A DNA stretch of 59,463 bases, from assembly GCA_029549925.1 (NCBI GenBank), contig JAKPIF010000026.1:1-59463 (forward strand). Direction: 5' to 3'. Made by a program: the position numbers and the translations under genes. The notes beneath the pieces were generated by a model, which saw only the letters and a list, made by a program, of their open reading frames with translations, was not told the origin of the DNA and did not search any database. Below, in pieces: positions 43,813 through 53,160 of the stretch. This DNA comes from a bacterium (GTDB lineage Bacteria; Patescibacteriota; Saccharimonadia; Saccharimonadales; Saccharimonadaceae). Position 1 is the stretch's first letter, and each line of letters starts with the position of its first letter.

Positions 43813-44590
43813 CACTACCCGCATCATCTTTGGTTAAATTCTTTACTAATGAATTTAGTGTATCTGATGGATACTTATCCGATTTGAGCGGAAGACCCTT
43901 AACGCCATAGACCTTAACACCCATCTCCGTCTCAACAGTTGCTAAATAATACACTAGCGCTACTTCAGTAATTTCATCATCGCTGGTGGCAGTCTTTTTG
44001 GAATAAATCATGCAAAATTGAGCTTTACCGACATCATCAGCGTCCCACTTTTTTAGCTCCTTTTTATCTTTTTCGATAACGCCCACCGCATTAACGCCGC
44101 CGTTAATACTCCTATCCGCCGCACGCCTTAGATCACCATAGTATTCGTCGTATTTATCGCCATATTTCTTTTTTAGCGTTGCTTTATCACTCTTATTATC
44201 ATTGTAAATCGCATTTGCCTGGCCAGCGGGAGTGGCGAGGTAGAGTTCGTGATTATGCCAAGCGGCAGCAAAGGCAGCAATCAGGATGATCGCCACCGCA
44301 CCAATCACTAACCTCCGGATCATTTTGGGTGTTAATTTGAATGGCTTCTTTTCTTTTGGTCTAGCAACATCAGCCGGAGCCGCCGAGACAGTCGGCTTGG
44401 TGCTATATGCCCCGCTCGCGCCACTTACAGTTGTGTCAGCGTCAACGGCCGCTTTATTTACAGCACCACTGTCGCCACTCTCGCCGAGCGCCTTTTCAAT
44501 ATCTTTCTTAGCATTGGATCGTCTAATGATACCTTCCCACACCGCATCCATTGCTACTTTTTTCTGCTCTTCCGACGATTTCCTGGTCAT
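43799..44590 (-). CDS. Single-pass membrane protein paired with the surface protein
   Basis: 263 residues from ATG 44590 (MTRKSSEEQKKV). A cytoplasmic helical and Ala/Ser/Pro-rich part (1-90) precedes one membrane helix (about 93-113) and an outer alpha/beta domain (AIYNDNKSDKATLKKKYGDK, ITEVALVYYLATVETEMGV) with an acidic end. The upstream in-frame start at 44656 is rejected because it would overlap the ldh leader, and TATAAT (44600-44605) lies 9 nt before ATG 44590. It heads the two-gene unit with 41014-43812 and is divergent from ldh. No family is recognised. Confidence 0.7.
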   Translation of the reverse strand: MTRKSSEEQKKVAMDAVWEGIIRRSNAKKDIEKALGESGDSGAVNKAAVDADTTVSGASGAYSTKPTVSAAPADVARPKEKKPFKLTPKMIRRLVIGAVAIILIAAFAAAWHNHELYLATPAGQANAIYNDNKSDKATLKKKYGDKYDEYYGDLRRAADRSINGGVNAVGVIEKDKKELKKWDADDVGKAQFCMIYSKKTATSDDEITEVALVYYLATVETEMGVKVYGVKGLPLKSDKYPSDTLNSLVKNLTKDDAGSDETE

Positions 44591-44649
44591 TGTGCTATTA
44601 TTATAGCGTAAGCAAGATAATTTAACAAACAAAAGAGGGGCATCAAAAT

Positions 44650-45597
44650 ATGACAAAACATGCAGTTAAGGTAAGCATCGTTGGTACTGGTCTAGTCGGT
44701 AGCACAATTGCTTATACGTTAACAGTTAAGGGCACTGCCAGCGACATCGTTTTAATCGATGTTGACAAAAAGCGCGCCGAAGGCGAGGCAATGGACATCG
44801 AGCACGGCTCACCGTTCTTTCCCGAGTCAACAATCCATGCCGGCTCATATGACGACGCTCGCGGTAGCGATGTAGTTGTCGTCACCGCCGGCACCAACCA
44901 GAGACAGGGCGAGACCCGCATGGATCTGATTAACCGCAACGCCAGCATTGTCACCGATGTCGCCAATAATCTAAAGAAGGTTTGCCCTGGCGCTATTATT
45001 GTCATGGTCAGCAATCCACTCGACGTCATGACACGCGTGATGCAAGATGTCACTGGCTTCCCTGCCGAACGCGTTATCGGCACAGGCACCAACCTCGATT
45101 CCGCCCGTTTCCGCTACTTGCTATCGCAAAAGTTCGGCGTTGACGCCCGTAATATCCATGGTTATATTCTCGGTGAACACGGCGACAGCGAGTTTGCCGC
45201 TTGGAGCAATGTTCACATCGCCGGCATGAACATTAACGAGGCGTCGGATAATTTTGGCGGCATCATGGGCGATTATGACTACATCGACATCGAAAACGCC
45301 GCTCGCAATGCCGCCTATGAGATTATCAACCGTAAAAAGGCAACCTATTATGGCATCGCCGCCAGTGCCAGCCGTATTGTCGAAGCAATCGTCCGCAACG
45401 AAAAGTCGATCTTTCCGCTATCGGTCAAGCTCGACGGCCAGTATGGGCTAAAGGATGTTTACCTGTCCTTGCCAACCATCATTGGCGAGAATGGCGTCGA
45501 GCGTATTCTAACGCCATATCTATCCGAGCAAGAGGAAAATAAACTACATCATAGCGCGGAAGTATTAGAACAGGCGTATGAGGGGCTAAAGAAATAA
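44650..45597 (+). CDS. ldh: L-lactate dehydrogenase
   Basis: 315 residues. Rossmann start VSIVGTGLVGSTIAYTL, the NAD-binding Asp in IVLIDVDKKRA, the substrate loop AGTNQRQGETRMDL (Gln in the position that favours lactate over malate, plus catalytic Arg), VSNPLDVMT, GTGTNLDSARFR and the catalytic His in GEHGDSEF. It reduces pyruvate to L-lactate and regenerates NAD in fermentation. A leader of about 37 nt carries a good GAGGGG ribosome site and a GATAAT -10. The 59-bp divergent space is shared with the membrane protein gene. Confidence 0.96.
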   Translation: MTKHAVKVSIVGTGLVGSTIAYTLTVKGTASDIVLIDVDKKRAEGEAMDIEHGSPFFPESTIHAGSYDDARGSDVVVVTAGTNQRQGETRMDLINRNASIVTDVANNLKKVCPGAIIVMVSNPLDVMTRVMQDVTGFPAERVIGTGTNLDSARFRYLLSQKFGVDARNIHGYILGEHGDSEFAAWSNVHIAGMNINEASDNFGGIMGDYDYIDIENAARNAAYEIINRKKATYYGIAASASRIVEAIVRNEKSIFPLSVKLDGQYGLKDVYLSLPTIIGENGVERILTPYLSEQEENKLHHSAEVLEQAYEGLKK

Positions 45598-45613
45598 GGT
45601 CTCACCCTCTTTT

Positions 45614-45633
45614 GTCAGCCCTCGTGGGCTGAC
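45614..45633. terminator. Hairpin after ldh
   Basis: GTCAGCCC/GGGCTGAC with a TCGT loop, an 8-bp perfect stem, 17 nt beyond the ldh stop. It is preceded by CTTTT and followed by ATTCTCT; no strong U-tract. Confidence 0.55.
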
Positions 45634-45638
45634 ATTCT

Positions 45639-45675
45639 CTCCCGTAACGCTTAACTTTGCCAAGCGTTACGGGAG
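45639..45675. terminator. 14-bp perfect hairpin between ldh and uvrA
   Basis: CTCCCGTAACGCTT (45639-45652) and AAGCGTTACGGGAG (45662-45675) form a 14-bp perfect stem with a 9-nt loop, the longest perfect hairpin I saw in the window. It ends uvrA on the minus strand and may serve both genes. Confidence 0.6.
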
Positions 45676-45691
45676 ATAAAATATATCGATG

Positions 45692-48502
45692 CTATAGCAT
45701 CTTCTTTAGATACTGTCCCGTATAGCTTGCGGGATTTTCCGCTACTTGCTCGGGCGTGCCCGTCGCCACAACGCGGCCGCCATTTAGACCGCCTTCCGGC
45801 CCCATATCGATAATGTAGTCTGCCGATTTAATGACATCGAGATTATGTTCAATCACAATCATCGTATTGCCGTTGTCAACCAGCCGCTGTAATACGCCTA
45901 ACAGTCGTCGCACATCCGCCTGATGTAAGCCCGTCGTCGGCTCATCTAGCACATAAAGTGTCCGCCCAGTTGATTTACGGCTAAGCTCAGTTGCGAGCTT
46001 TACACGTTGGGCTTCACCACCCGATAGCGTTGTCGCCGCTTGACCAATTTCAACATAACCGAGCCCGACATCCTGCAAAGTCTTGAGCTTATTGGCAATC
46101 TTTGGAATTGAACCAAAGAATTCCGCCGCTTCATCCACCGTCATCTTGAGCACTTCACTAATATTCTTGCCGTGCCACTTAATTTCCAATGCCTCAGCAT
46201 TATACCGTGCACCATGACATTCGTCGCAAGTAACATAAACGTCGGGCAAGAACTGCATTTCAATTTTAATTACACCATCGCCCTGGCAGTGTTCACAGCG
46301 GCCGCCTCGCACGTTGAAGCTAAAGCGTCCCGGCTTATATCCGCGGATATTCGCCTCAGGCGTTGCCGCAAAGAGTTCGCGAATTGCGGTAAAGATTCCC
46401 GTATACGTCGCCGCATTTGAACGAGGCGTCCGTCCGATTGGGCTCTGATCGATCATAATAATCTTATCAAGCTGGTCGATGCCATCGATGCGTTGGTGCG
46501 CGCCTGAAACAGTTTGCGCCCGGTTGAGACGAGCTAAGAGTTCATTACTCAGAATATCATTTACAAGTGTGGATTTACCGCTGCCCGACACACCAGATAC
46601 CACCGTGAATAGTCCAAGCGGAAAGCTGACATTGATATTCTTTAGGTTGTGTTCACGCGCACCCACTACGGTTAGCATGCGCTTTTTGTCCACTGGTCGC
46701 CGCGTCTTTGGTACGGCAATTTTCTCTTTACCGCAGAGAAAGCGCCCTGTGAGTGAGTTCGGATTGGCCGCTACTTCCGTCGGTGTGCCCGCCGCCACGA
46801 TTTCACCGCCGTGGCTGCCTGCACCCGGCCCCACGTCTACTAGGTAGTCCGCCGCCCGAATCGTGTCTTCATCGTGTTCAACCACTACTACAGTATTACC
46901 AAGATTACGTAGATGCTTAAGTGTCGCAATTAGGCGATCGTTATCCTTTTGGTGTAAGCCAATACTCGGCTCATCCAGCACGTATAGAACACCCTTGAGG
47001 CCGCTACCAATCTGCGTTGCCAAACGAATGCGCTGAGCTTCACCGCCCGATAGCGTATTGGCCGCCCGGCTGAGTTCTAGATAATCTAGCCCCACATCAA
47101 TCATAAAGTCGAGACGGCTATTAATTTCCTTAAAGATCTGCTTGCCGATTAGTTTTTCGCGCTCCGTCCAGTCGATTTTGTTAAAGACATCCTTAACATC
47201 AGTAATCGATAGATTGCAAATATCGACAATCGAGAGATCATGGACGGTGATTGCCCGCACTACCGGCCTGAGACGCGCACCGTGGCAATCGTCGCACTCT
47301 AGCTCACGCATAAATCGCTCAATATCTCGCCGAATAAAGTCGCTGCTTGTTTCTTTCCAGCGTCGCTCAAGGTTCGGAATTACGCCCTCGTAGGTCGTGC
47401 GGAAAGTGCGCCCATCGCTCAATTTTACCCGGTAGATTTCATTGCCTGTGCCATAAAGGAGTAAGTGGCGAATATCTGGACTCAGCTGCCCCACCGGCAC
47501 CCGCAGGCTAAAGCCATGCTTTTTCGCCACTGCCGACAGCTTACGCATCCACCACGCCTCAATATTGATACGGTTAAATGGGCGAATCGCCCCTTCCATA
47601 ATGGTAAGGTTATTGTTTAATACTAGATCTGGGTCAACCACCATGCGGATCCCCAGCCCCGAACAGGTCGGGCAAGCACCAATCGGATTATTAAAGCTAA
47701 AGAGTCGTGGCTCGAGATCGGGAATAACTTCATTCGGGTGATCTGGGCAAGCGTAGCGTTCAGATAATACAGTCGCCTCTTTGGTGTTAGCATCAATAAT
47801 CTCTATGTCGCCTCGCCCAAGTTCCAACGCCTGTTCGACGCTTCCCGCAATACGACTATTCGCCACATCATTTACAACCAAACGGTCCACCACCAAATCG
47901 ACATCGTGTTTATAATTCTTATCCAGCTCTGGCCACTCGTCAAGATTATAAATTACCCCGTCCACGCGCGCCCTGGCATAGCCCCGCGACATATACTGTT
48001 CGGGGATATGAGCAAATGTCCCCTTCTTTTGCCGAGCAATTGGCGCGCAGATATAAATTTTCCGCTCCGTCATTGCCTGTACTTCTTCAATAATCGCCTG
48101 CGGCGAACGGCGCTTGACCTCTTTACCACAGATCGGGCAATGTGGCACGCCGAGACGAGCAAAGAGTAGACGTAAATAATCATAGATTTCTGTCACTGTC
48201 GCCACGGTCGAGCGAGGGTTGCGACTGGTAGATTTCTGATCGATGCTAATTGCCGGGCTAAGGCCGTCAATTTTATCAACATCCGGCTTCTCCATCTGGC
48301 CAAGAAACATGCGTGCATACGACGATAGCGACTCAACGTAGCGCCTCTGCCCCTCAGCATAAAGCGTATCGAACGCCAGCGAAGACTTGCCCGACCCCGA
48401 CAGACCTGTTATTACGACTAGTTTATTCCGTGGAATCGTCAGGCTCACGTTTTTGAGATTGTGAACCCGCGCTCCCTCGATTCGAATCACATCATCTTGC
48501 AT
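45692..48502 (-). CDS. uvrA: Excinuclease ABC subunit A
   Basis: 936 residues, full length. Two ABC-type ATPase units: GLSGSGKSSLAFDTLYAEGQ near the N-terminus and GVSGSGKSTLVNDIL in the second half. It has two LSGGEAQR signatures, zinc-binding CPICG and CEHCQGDG/CDECHG motifs, and paired LDEPS/LDEPT Walker B. UvrA finds bulky DNA damage and loads UvrB, which is not in this window. A -10 TATAAT (48511-48516) ends 8 nt before the ATG, so the leader is at most 1-2 nt. Confidence 0.98.
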   Translation of the reverse strand: MQDDVIRIEGARVHNLKNVSLTIPRNKLVVITGLSGSGKSSLAFDTLYAEGQRRYVESLSSYARMFLGQMEKPDVDKIDGLSPAISIDQKSTSRNPRSTVATVTEIYDYLRLLFARLGVPHCPICGKEVKRRSPQAIIEEVQAMTERKIYICAPIARQKKGTFAHIPEQYMSRGYARARVDGVIYNLDEWPELDKNYKHDVDLVVDRLVVNDVANSRIAGSVEQALELGRGDIEIIDANTKEATVLSERYACPDHPNEVIPDLEPRLFSFNNPIGACPTCSGLGIRMVVDPDLVLNNNLTIMEGAIRPFNRINIEAWWMRKLSAVAKKHGFSLRVPVGQLSPDIRHLLLYGTGNEIYRVKLSDGRTFRTTYEGVIPNLERRWKETSSDFIRRDIERFMRELECDDCHGARLRPVVRAITVHDLSIVDICNLSITDVKDVFNKIDWTEREKLIGKQIFKEINSRLDFMIDVGLDYLELSRAANTLSGGEAQRIRLATQIGSGLKGVLYVLDEPSIGLHQKDNDRLIATLKHLRNLGNTVVVVEHDEDTIRAADYLVDVGPGAGSHGGEIVAAGTPTEVAANPNSLTGRFLCGKEKIAVPKTRRPVDKKRMLTVVGAREHNLKNINVSFPLGLFTVVSGVSGSGKSTLVNDILSNELLARLNRAQTVSGAHQRIDGIDQLDKIIMIDQSPIGRTPRSNAATYTGIFTAIRELFAATPEANIRGYKPGRFSFNVRGGRCEHCQGDGVIKIEMQFLPDVYVTCDECHGARYNAEALEIKWHGKNISEVLKMTVDEAAEFFGSIPKIANKLKTLQDVGLGYVEIGQAATTLSGGEAQRVKLATELSRKSTGRTLYVLDEPTTGLHQADVRRLLGVLQRLVDNGNTMIVIEHNLDVIKSADYIIDMGPEGGLNGGRVVATGTPEQVAENPASYTGQYLKKML

Positions 48503-48541
48503 TAGGATATATTATAATCCAATGTCAAGAAGTTGTCCACG

Positions 48542-51500
48542 CTATCGCACAGCAACGCAATCAGCGCCGTAGATATCTGCAATGTCACGCTCGAGCTCGT
48601 CGCACACCTTAGTGCGGAGTGGCATGCGAATGGCACTCTTTTTACCGTTGTCAATCACTACAATAATCACCTGGTCGGTGCCATGGTACGCTTTTACCTT
48701 ATCGCGCATCGCCATTAGACTCTTTGAATCTAGTGGATCTTTGACATGAACAAAGAGGCGCTTCGGCTTGGCCGTGTCAACGATATTGTATTTGCTCATA
48801 TCAATAGGCGGAGTGCTCGATTTTCGCGCCGTGCTGACGCTTGCCGCTGATGTCTGATAGCTCTTATTGTGACCGCCGTAGCCACCGCCATAGTTGCCCT
48901 TTCCACTACTGCCCCGCCGTCGCTTACCTACGGTTGACATATCTACTGGCCCCATCAGCGTATGCGTCGGTTGATAAGCTTTCAGCGTTTCATCGTCAAT
49001 TATCTGCAGACTGTCCGCCACAATTGACGGATCAGGCATAATATTGCCGTCCTTATCTTTGCCACTGACGCGTCCCTTAATTAGCACTACGTCGCTAGAG
49101 TTAATCGTTTGCGGAATCTTCTCGTAGGTCTTCGGAAAGATAACTACCTCGATTTGCCCCGTTTTATCCTCAATAGTCATAAAGGCCATCTTAGTGCCAG
49201 ATTTAGTAATTAGCGTGCGATTTTTAGAAATCAGCCCGCCAATCGTCGCTTGAGCTCCATCTTGATCGGATTTAATTGTGTTAATAGCGTTAGTCTGCTC
49301 ACGAAGGTATACATCGTAGCTGTCCAGTGGATGCGCCGAGAGATAGAGGCCCAATAACTCACGTTCCCAGCCGAGTAGTTCGCGGTTGGTGGCTTGTTGC
49401 GGTGAGGCTGCCAAGGTTAAATGCGATACTGCACCCGCAACATCGCCACCCCCGCCGAATAGAGAGAAGAGATCCTCTTGTCCCGACGCTGCCTCTTTTT
49501 GTACCTTTTGCGCAAAGGCGATAATGGCATCAAGATTGAATAGTAAATCCGACCGCGTCCCCCGATAGCCGTTCTTGTCCGGCTCGTCAGTCATAAAGCA
49601 GTCAAAGGCACCCGTTTTAATTAGTGACTCCCAGACTTTACGATTGCAGGTGCGGCTATTGACCCGCCGAGCAAAATCTTCCACCGATTTGAATGGTCCG
49701 TCCTTTTTGCGTGACTCGAGAATATCAATCACTGCTGTACCACCGACCGCTTTAATGGCGGCAATACCAAAGCGAATCTTGTTCGTGCCCTTTACGACGG
49801 CGAATTCGCTAAAAGATTCGTTGATATCTGGGTTTACCACTTTTAGCCCCAGACGATTACACTCGGAAATCTCAATCGTTAAACGGTCGGTGTTGCTGGC
49901 GTCCGAAGTCATCAGTGCCGCCATAAAGGCATCTGGGTAATGCGCCTTTAGGTATGCCGTCCAGTAAGCAATCACCGCATAGCACGCCGCATGCGACTTA
50001 TTGAAACAGTAACTCGCGAAGGCTTCTAGCTCGGTCCAAAACTTCTCCATGACTTCACGCGGTGCCCCCACCGTTTTAATAGCTCCCTCGATGAATTTCG
50101 GCTTCATCGTCGCGAGCAGGGCCGCTTTCTTCTTTGCCACCGCCTTACGTAGGGTATCTGCTTCGCCGCCCGTGAAGCCGCAGCACTCCTTGGAAATCAC
50201 CATGAACTGCTCTTGATAGACCAACACCCCATAGGTCTCCTTTAGCTGCGACTCCATCTCGGGAATTGGATAAACAATTGGTTCTTCGCCGTGCTTACGC
50301 TTAATAAAGGTATCGATGAACTGCATCGGACCAGGGCGGTACAGTGCCACCATAGCAATAATATCCTCGAAACGGTTCGGCTGTAACTCCTTGAGATAGC
50401 GCTTCATACCCGCCGATTCGAGCTGAAATACGCCGGTGGTGTCACCCCGTTGGAGGAGCTTATACGTCGCTTCGTCGTCCAAGGCTAAGTGGCCGAGATC
50501 TATGTCCACGCCGTAAACTTTGCGGATAATACGTAGACAGTCGTCAATAATTGTGAGGTTAGATAGACCCAGAAAGTCCATCTTTAAAAGGCCCATCTCT
50601 TCCACCTCTGGTGCGGGGAATTGGGTAGTAATCACGCCCTTTTGTGCCACCTCGAGTGGGATGACGTTAATGAGCGGCTCTGGGGCAATCACCGTTCCAC
50701 AAGCATGCACGCCATGGCTACGAATCGTCCCTTCGAGCTGCACAGCAAAATCATAAACCTGCTTGGCCGTCGGGTTGGTTTCGTATTCGTGCTTCATATC
50801 GGGATCTTTCTCGAGGCACTCCTTGAGCGACCCGATGTGCGCCGACTGCGGCCCCATCGGCACGAGCTTTGACAGGCGATCACTCTCGGCATAAGGCACA
50901 TCCAACACGCGCGCCACATCCTTTACCGCCGAACGGCTCGCCATCGTTCCGAACGTCACGATATTACAGACGTGGTCGTGGCCGTATTTGTCGGCACAGT
51001 ATTGAATCACGTCGTCGCGACAGGTATCCTGCATATCCACGTCAATATCCGGCATGGAAATGCGGTCAGGGTTCAAAAAGCGCTCGAACAGCAGGTCGTA
51101 TTTCAGCGGATCAATTTCAGTAATGCGAATCGAGTAAGAAACAATCGAACCAGCCGCCGAACCGCGACCTGGGCCGAAGACATAGCCTTGTGACTTACCC
51201 CAGTTAATGAAGTCCTGCACGATTAGGAAATAGCCTTCGTAGCCCATCGAGCCGATAACGCCGAGTTCCATCTCGATGCGGTCCAGCACCTCCTTTGGCA
51301 GTTTTGGCTTGATTTCTTCAATGCTCAGCTTGTTAGCCTCTTCTATGGGCACATCGCAATAGCGATTTAGTGCCCCACGGTAAACTAGTTTATGGAGGAA
51401 GGTGTGTTCTGTCTCGCCCTCGGGCAAGGACGGATACTTTGGAATTAGGATCTGTCCTAGCTTAATATCCACATTGCACCGCTCGGCGATACGTTTGGTG

Positions 51501-52411
51501 TTGAGAATCGCCTCAGGGCAAGTATCCTTCCAGTGCTCGATAATTTCGCGCGGATCCATAAAGTGTAGCTCGAAGTCGGCGAGCGACATACGATTTTTGT
51601 CACTTAGTAGTGAGCCTGTGCCCACACATAGCAAGATTTCGTGTGCCTGCTGGTATTCGTGTGTCGGATAATGTCCATCGCAAGTAACCACTAGCGGAAT
51701 GTTTAACTCTTTACTAAGTTTCATCAGACCGTCGTTAATGCGCCCTTGTACTTTCCAATGTGTATGGCTTTTCGGGTGACCGTGATCCTGCATTTCGAGG
51801 TAGTAGCGATCGCCCAAAATGCCGTGATACCATTTAGCAATCTCGCGGGCTTTATCATAATCGCCATCTTTCAAGGCGCAACCCATCTCGCTACTAGCAC
51901 AGCCCGATAGGATAATTAGCCCTTCGTTATATTTTTCAATTAGTTCATGATCGATGCGGGGCTTATAATACATTCCCTCGAGGTTGGCCAAGGTGGAAAG
52001 CTTCATTAGGTTCTTCCAGCCAGTGTTATTCATCGCTAGCATCGTCAAATGATAGCGCGGTTTATCCTTAGCCGGGTCGCGGTCCTTACGTCCGCGCGCC
52101 GCTACATAAGTTTCGATGCCAAGGATAGGCTTGATGCCCTCTTTCTTGGCCTTTTTATAGAATGTCAGATCACCGCCCATTGTGCCGTGATCAGTCACCG
52201 CCACCGCATCCATACCGAAATCCTTGGTCATCTGGACCAGCTGATCGATTTTGGTTAGACCGTCCAGCACACTATAAGTCGTGTGATTGTGAAGATGTAC
52301 AAAGTCGCTCGGCTGAAACTCGTGATTCACCGCTTCTTCGTGGCTAACGAATGGCGTTAATGTCGCCGGATCGACCGCCCGCTGCTCTTTGTTTTCACCC
52401 TCACTTGCCAT
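48542..52411 (-). CDS. dnaE: DNA polymerase III alpha subunit
   Basis: 1289 residues. An N-terminal PHP domain (FVHLHNHTTYSVLDGL, VTDHGTMGG) leads to the C-family polymerase core with GPGRGSAAGS and PDIDVDMQDTCRDDVI (the catalytic aspartates), then fingers, helix-hairpin-helix and an OB fold (ATIGGLISKNRTLITKSGTK), ending in a tau-binding-type tail after a Gly-rich linker. It is the main replicative polymerase. TGCTATAAT (box at 52419-52424) ends 7 nt before ATG 52411, so the mRNA is almost leaderless. A hairpin at 52479-52506 separates it from the ytxH unit. Confidence 0.98.
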   Translation of the reverse strand: MASEGENKEQRAVDPATLTPFVSHEEAVNHEFQPSDFVHLHNHTTYSVLDGLTKIDQLVQMTKDFGMDAVAVTDHGTMGGDLTFYKKAKKEGIKPILGIETYVAARGRKDRDPAKDKPRYHLTMLAMNNTGWKNLMKLSTLANLEGMYYKPRIDHELIEKYNEGLIILSGCASSEMGCALKDGDYDKAREIAKWYHGILGDRYYLEMQDHGHPKSHTHWKVQGRINDGLMKLSKELNIPLVVTCDGHYPTHEYQQAHEILLCVGTGSLLSDKNRMSLADFELHFMDPREIIEHWKDTCPEAILNTKRIAERCNVDIKLGQILIPKYPSLPEGETEHTFLHKLVYRGALNRYCDVPIEEANKLSIEEIKPKLPKEVLDRIEMELGVIGSMGYEGYFLIVQDFINWGKSQGYVFGPGRGSAAGSIVSYSIRITEIDPLKYDLLFERFLNPDRISMPDIDVDMQDTCRDDVIQYCADKYGHDHVCNIVTFGTMASRSAVKDVARVLDVPYAESDRLSKLVPMGPQSAHIGSLKECLEKDPDMKHEYETNPTAKQVYDFAVQLEGTIRSHGVHACGTVIAPEPLINVIPLEVAQKGVITTQFPAPEVEEMGLLKMDFLGLSNLTIIDDCLRIIRKVYGVDIDLGHLALDDEATYKLLQRGDTTGVFQLESAGMKRYLKELQPNRFEDIIAMVALYRPGPMQFIDTFIKRKHGEEPIVYPIPEMESQLKETYGVLVYQEQFMVISKECCGFTGGEADTLRKAVAKKKAALLATMKPKFIEGAIKTVGAPREVMEKFWTELEAFASYCFNKSHAACYAVIAYWTAYLKAHYPDAFMAALMTSDASNTDRLTIEISECNRLGLKVVNPDINESFSEFAVVKGTNKIRFGIAAIKAVGGTAVIDILESRKKDGPFKSVEDFARRVNSRTCNRKVWESLIKTGAFDCFMTDEPDKNGYRGTRSDLLFNLDAIIAFAQKVQKEAASGQEDLFSLFGGGGDVAGAVSHLTLAASPQQATNRELLGWERELLGLYLSAHPLDSYDVYLREQTNAINTIKSDQDGAQATIGGLISKNRTLITKSGTKMAFMTIEDKTGQIEVVIFPKTYEKIPQTINSSDVVLIKGRVSGKDKDGNIMPDPSIVADSLQIIDDETLKAYQPTHTLMGPVDMSTVGKRRRGSSGKGNYGGGYGGHNKSYQTSAASVSTARKSSTPPIDMSKYNIVDTAKPKRLFVHVKDPLDSKSLMAMRDKVKAYHGTDQVIIVVIDNGKKSAIRMPLRTKVCDELERDIADIYGADCVAVR

Positions 52412-52418
52412 TACAACA

Positions 52419-52424
52419 ATTATA
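52419..52424 (-). promoter_or_regulatory. Extended -10 box of dnaE
   Basis: TGCTATAAT on minus, seven bases before ATG 52411. Confidence 0.6.
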
Positions 52425-52478
52425 GCACTGTCGATGGTTTACTTTGCACGCTTGCAGCCATGAGAACTTTGGCCCTAA

Positions 52479-52506
52479 AGGCCACGGTGCTGCAACACCG
52501 TGGCCT
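52479..52506 (-). terminator. Terminator of the ytxH unit
   Basis: 11-bp perfect stem AGGCCACGGTG/CACCGTGGCCT with a 6-nt loop, 31 nt after the ytxH stop. It is followed on minus by TTTAGGGCC. Confidence 0.65.
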
Positions 52507-52537
52507 GGACTCGGATAATTCGAATTATAGACTTTTA

Positions 52538-52861
52538 TTAGTCTTCATCGTCATCGTCGAGTTCGTCTTCGACGAACTCCTCAACATGACCTTTTTCGCG
52601 CTTTAGAAACTTCTTAGTATCGCCAATTTTACGATCAGCTTTATGCTTAAACTCAGCACCCCGCTTGCCGGCTTCCTCTCGAAAGCTGTCTGCGGCGTCA
52701 GACGCCTTGCCTTTGACTTCCGTGGCCTTATTCTTGATGTCTTCGCGGGTTTCTTTGCCCGACTTCGGCGCTGTTAGTAGACCGACGACCGCACCAACTG
52801 CTGCGCCTAGCACTGCACCAAGCGCAAACTTGCCGGCAGTACTGCCTTTTTTGTCACTCAT
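52538..52861 (-). CDS. YtxH-domain small envelope protein
   Basis: 107 residues: a Gly/Ala-rich membrane or membrane-skimming segment (FALGAVLGAAVGAVVGLLTAP, about 12-32) with the YtxH signature ending APKSGKETR, then a charged amphipathic helix and a terminal run of aspartates. YtxH proteins are general-stress membrane proteins of unknown mechanism. The start overlaps the upstream membrane gene by 8 nt. The acidic tail is unusually strong. Confidence 0.75.
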   Translation of the reverse strand: MSDKKGSTAGKFALGAVLGAAVGAVVGLLTAPKSGKETREDIKNKATEVKGKASDAADSFREEAGKRGAEFKHKADRKIGDTKKFLKREKGHVEEFVEDELDDDDED

Positions 52862-53117
52862 TACGTGACCTCCTTTTATTGTTTATGTAACTGCGAATGT
52901 ATTTCACGACGATTTTAGCTACAATGACGGGATTTGCTAGCTGATTTAGTGCGACTAACAGCTCGCGCAAGCTATCGGTCGCCTCCTCGACATTATCCGT
53001 GATGGCCTTGATGCGCCTCGAAATCCGGATTGACATGACCAGCAGGATGATGCCTAGAATTAAGAAAATCGCTAGGAATACCGCCAGAATTACAACTAAA
53101 ATCTGAAATGCATCCAT
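52854..53117 (-). CDS. Small membrane protein (DUF948-like)
   Basis: 87 residues: one long membrane helix (about 5-31, ILVVILAVFLAIFLILGIILL) and a helical tail (ISRRIKAITDNVEEATDSLREL) with a basic end. The pattern matches small DUF948-type partners that are often found next to YtxH genes, and the 8-nt overlap with ytxH supports a shared role. Exact family membership is not certain. Confidence 0.65.
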   Translation of the reverse strand: MDAFQILVVILAVFLAIFLILGIILLVMSIRISRRIKAITDNVEEATDSLRELLVALNQLANPVIVAKIVVKYIRSYINNKRRSRNE

Positions 53118-53160
53118 ATCATTAATTTACCATAAGCTGGATTTTATTACCAATAGCCGC

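Noticed and set aside
44591-44656. Upstream in-frame start for the anchored protein before ldh
   Set aside because: It would overlap the ldh start and leader and put the -10 box inside the gene.
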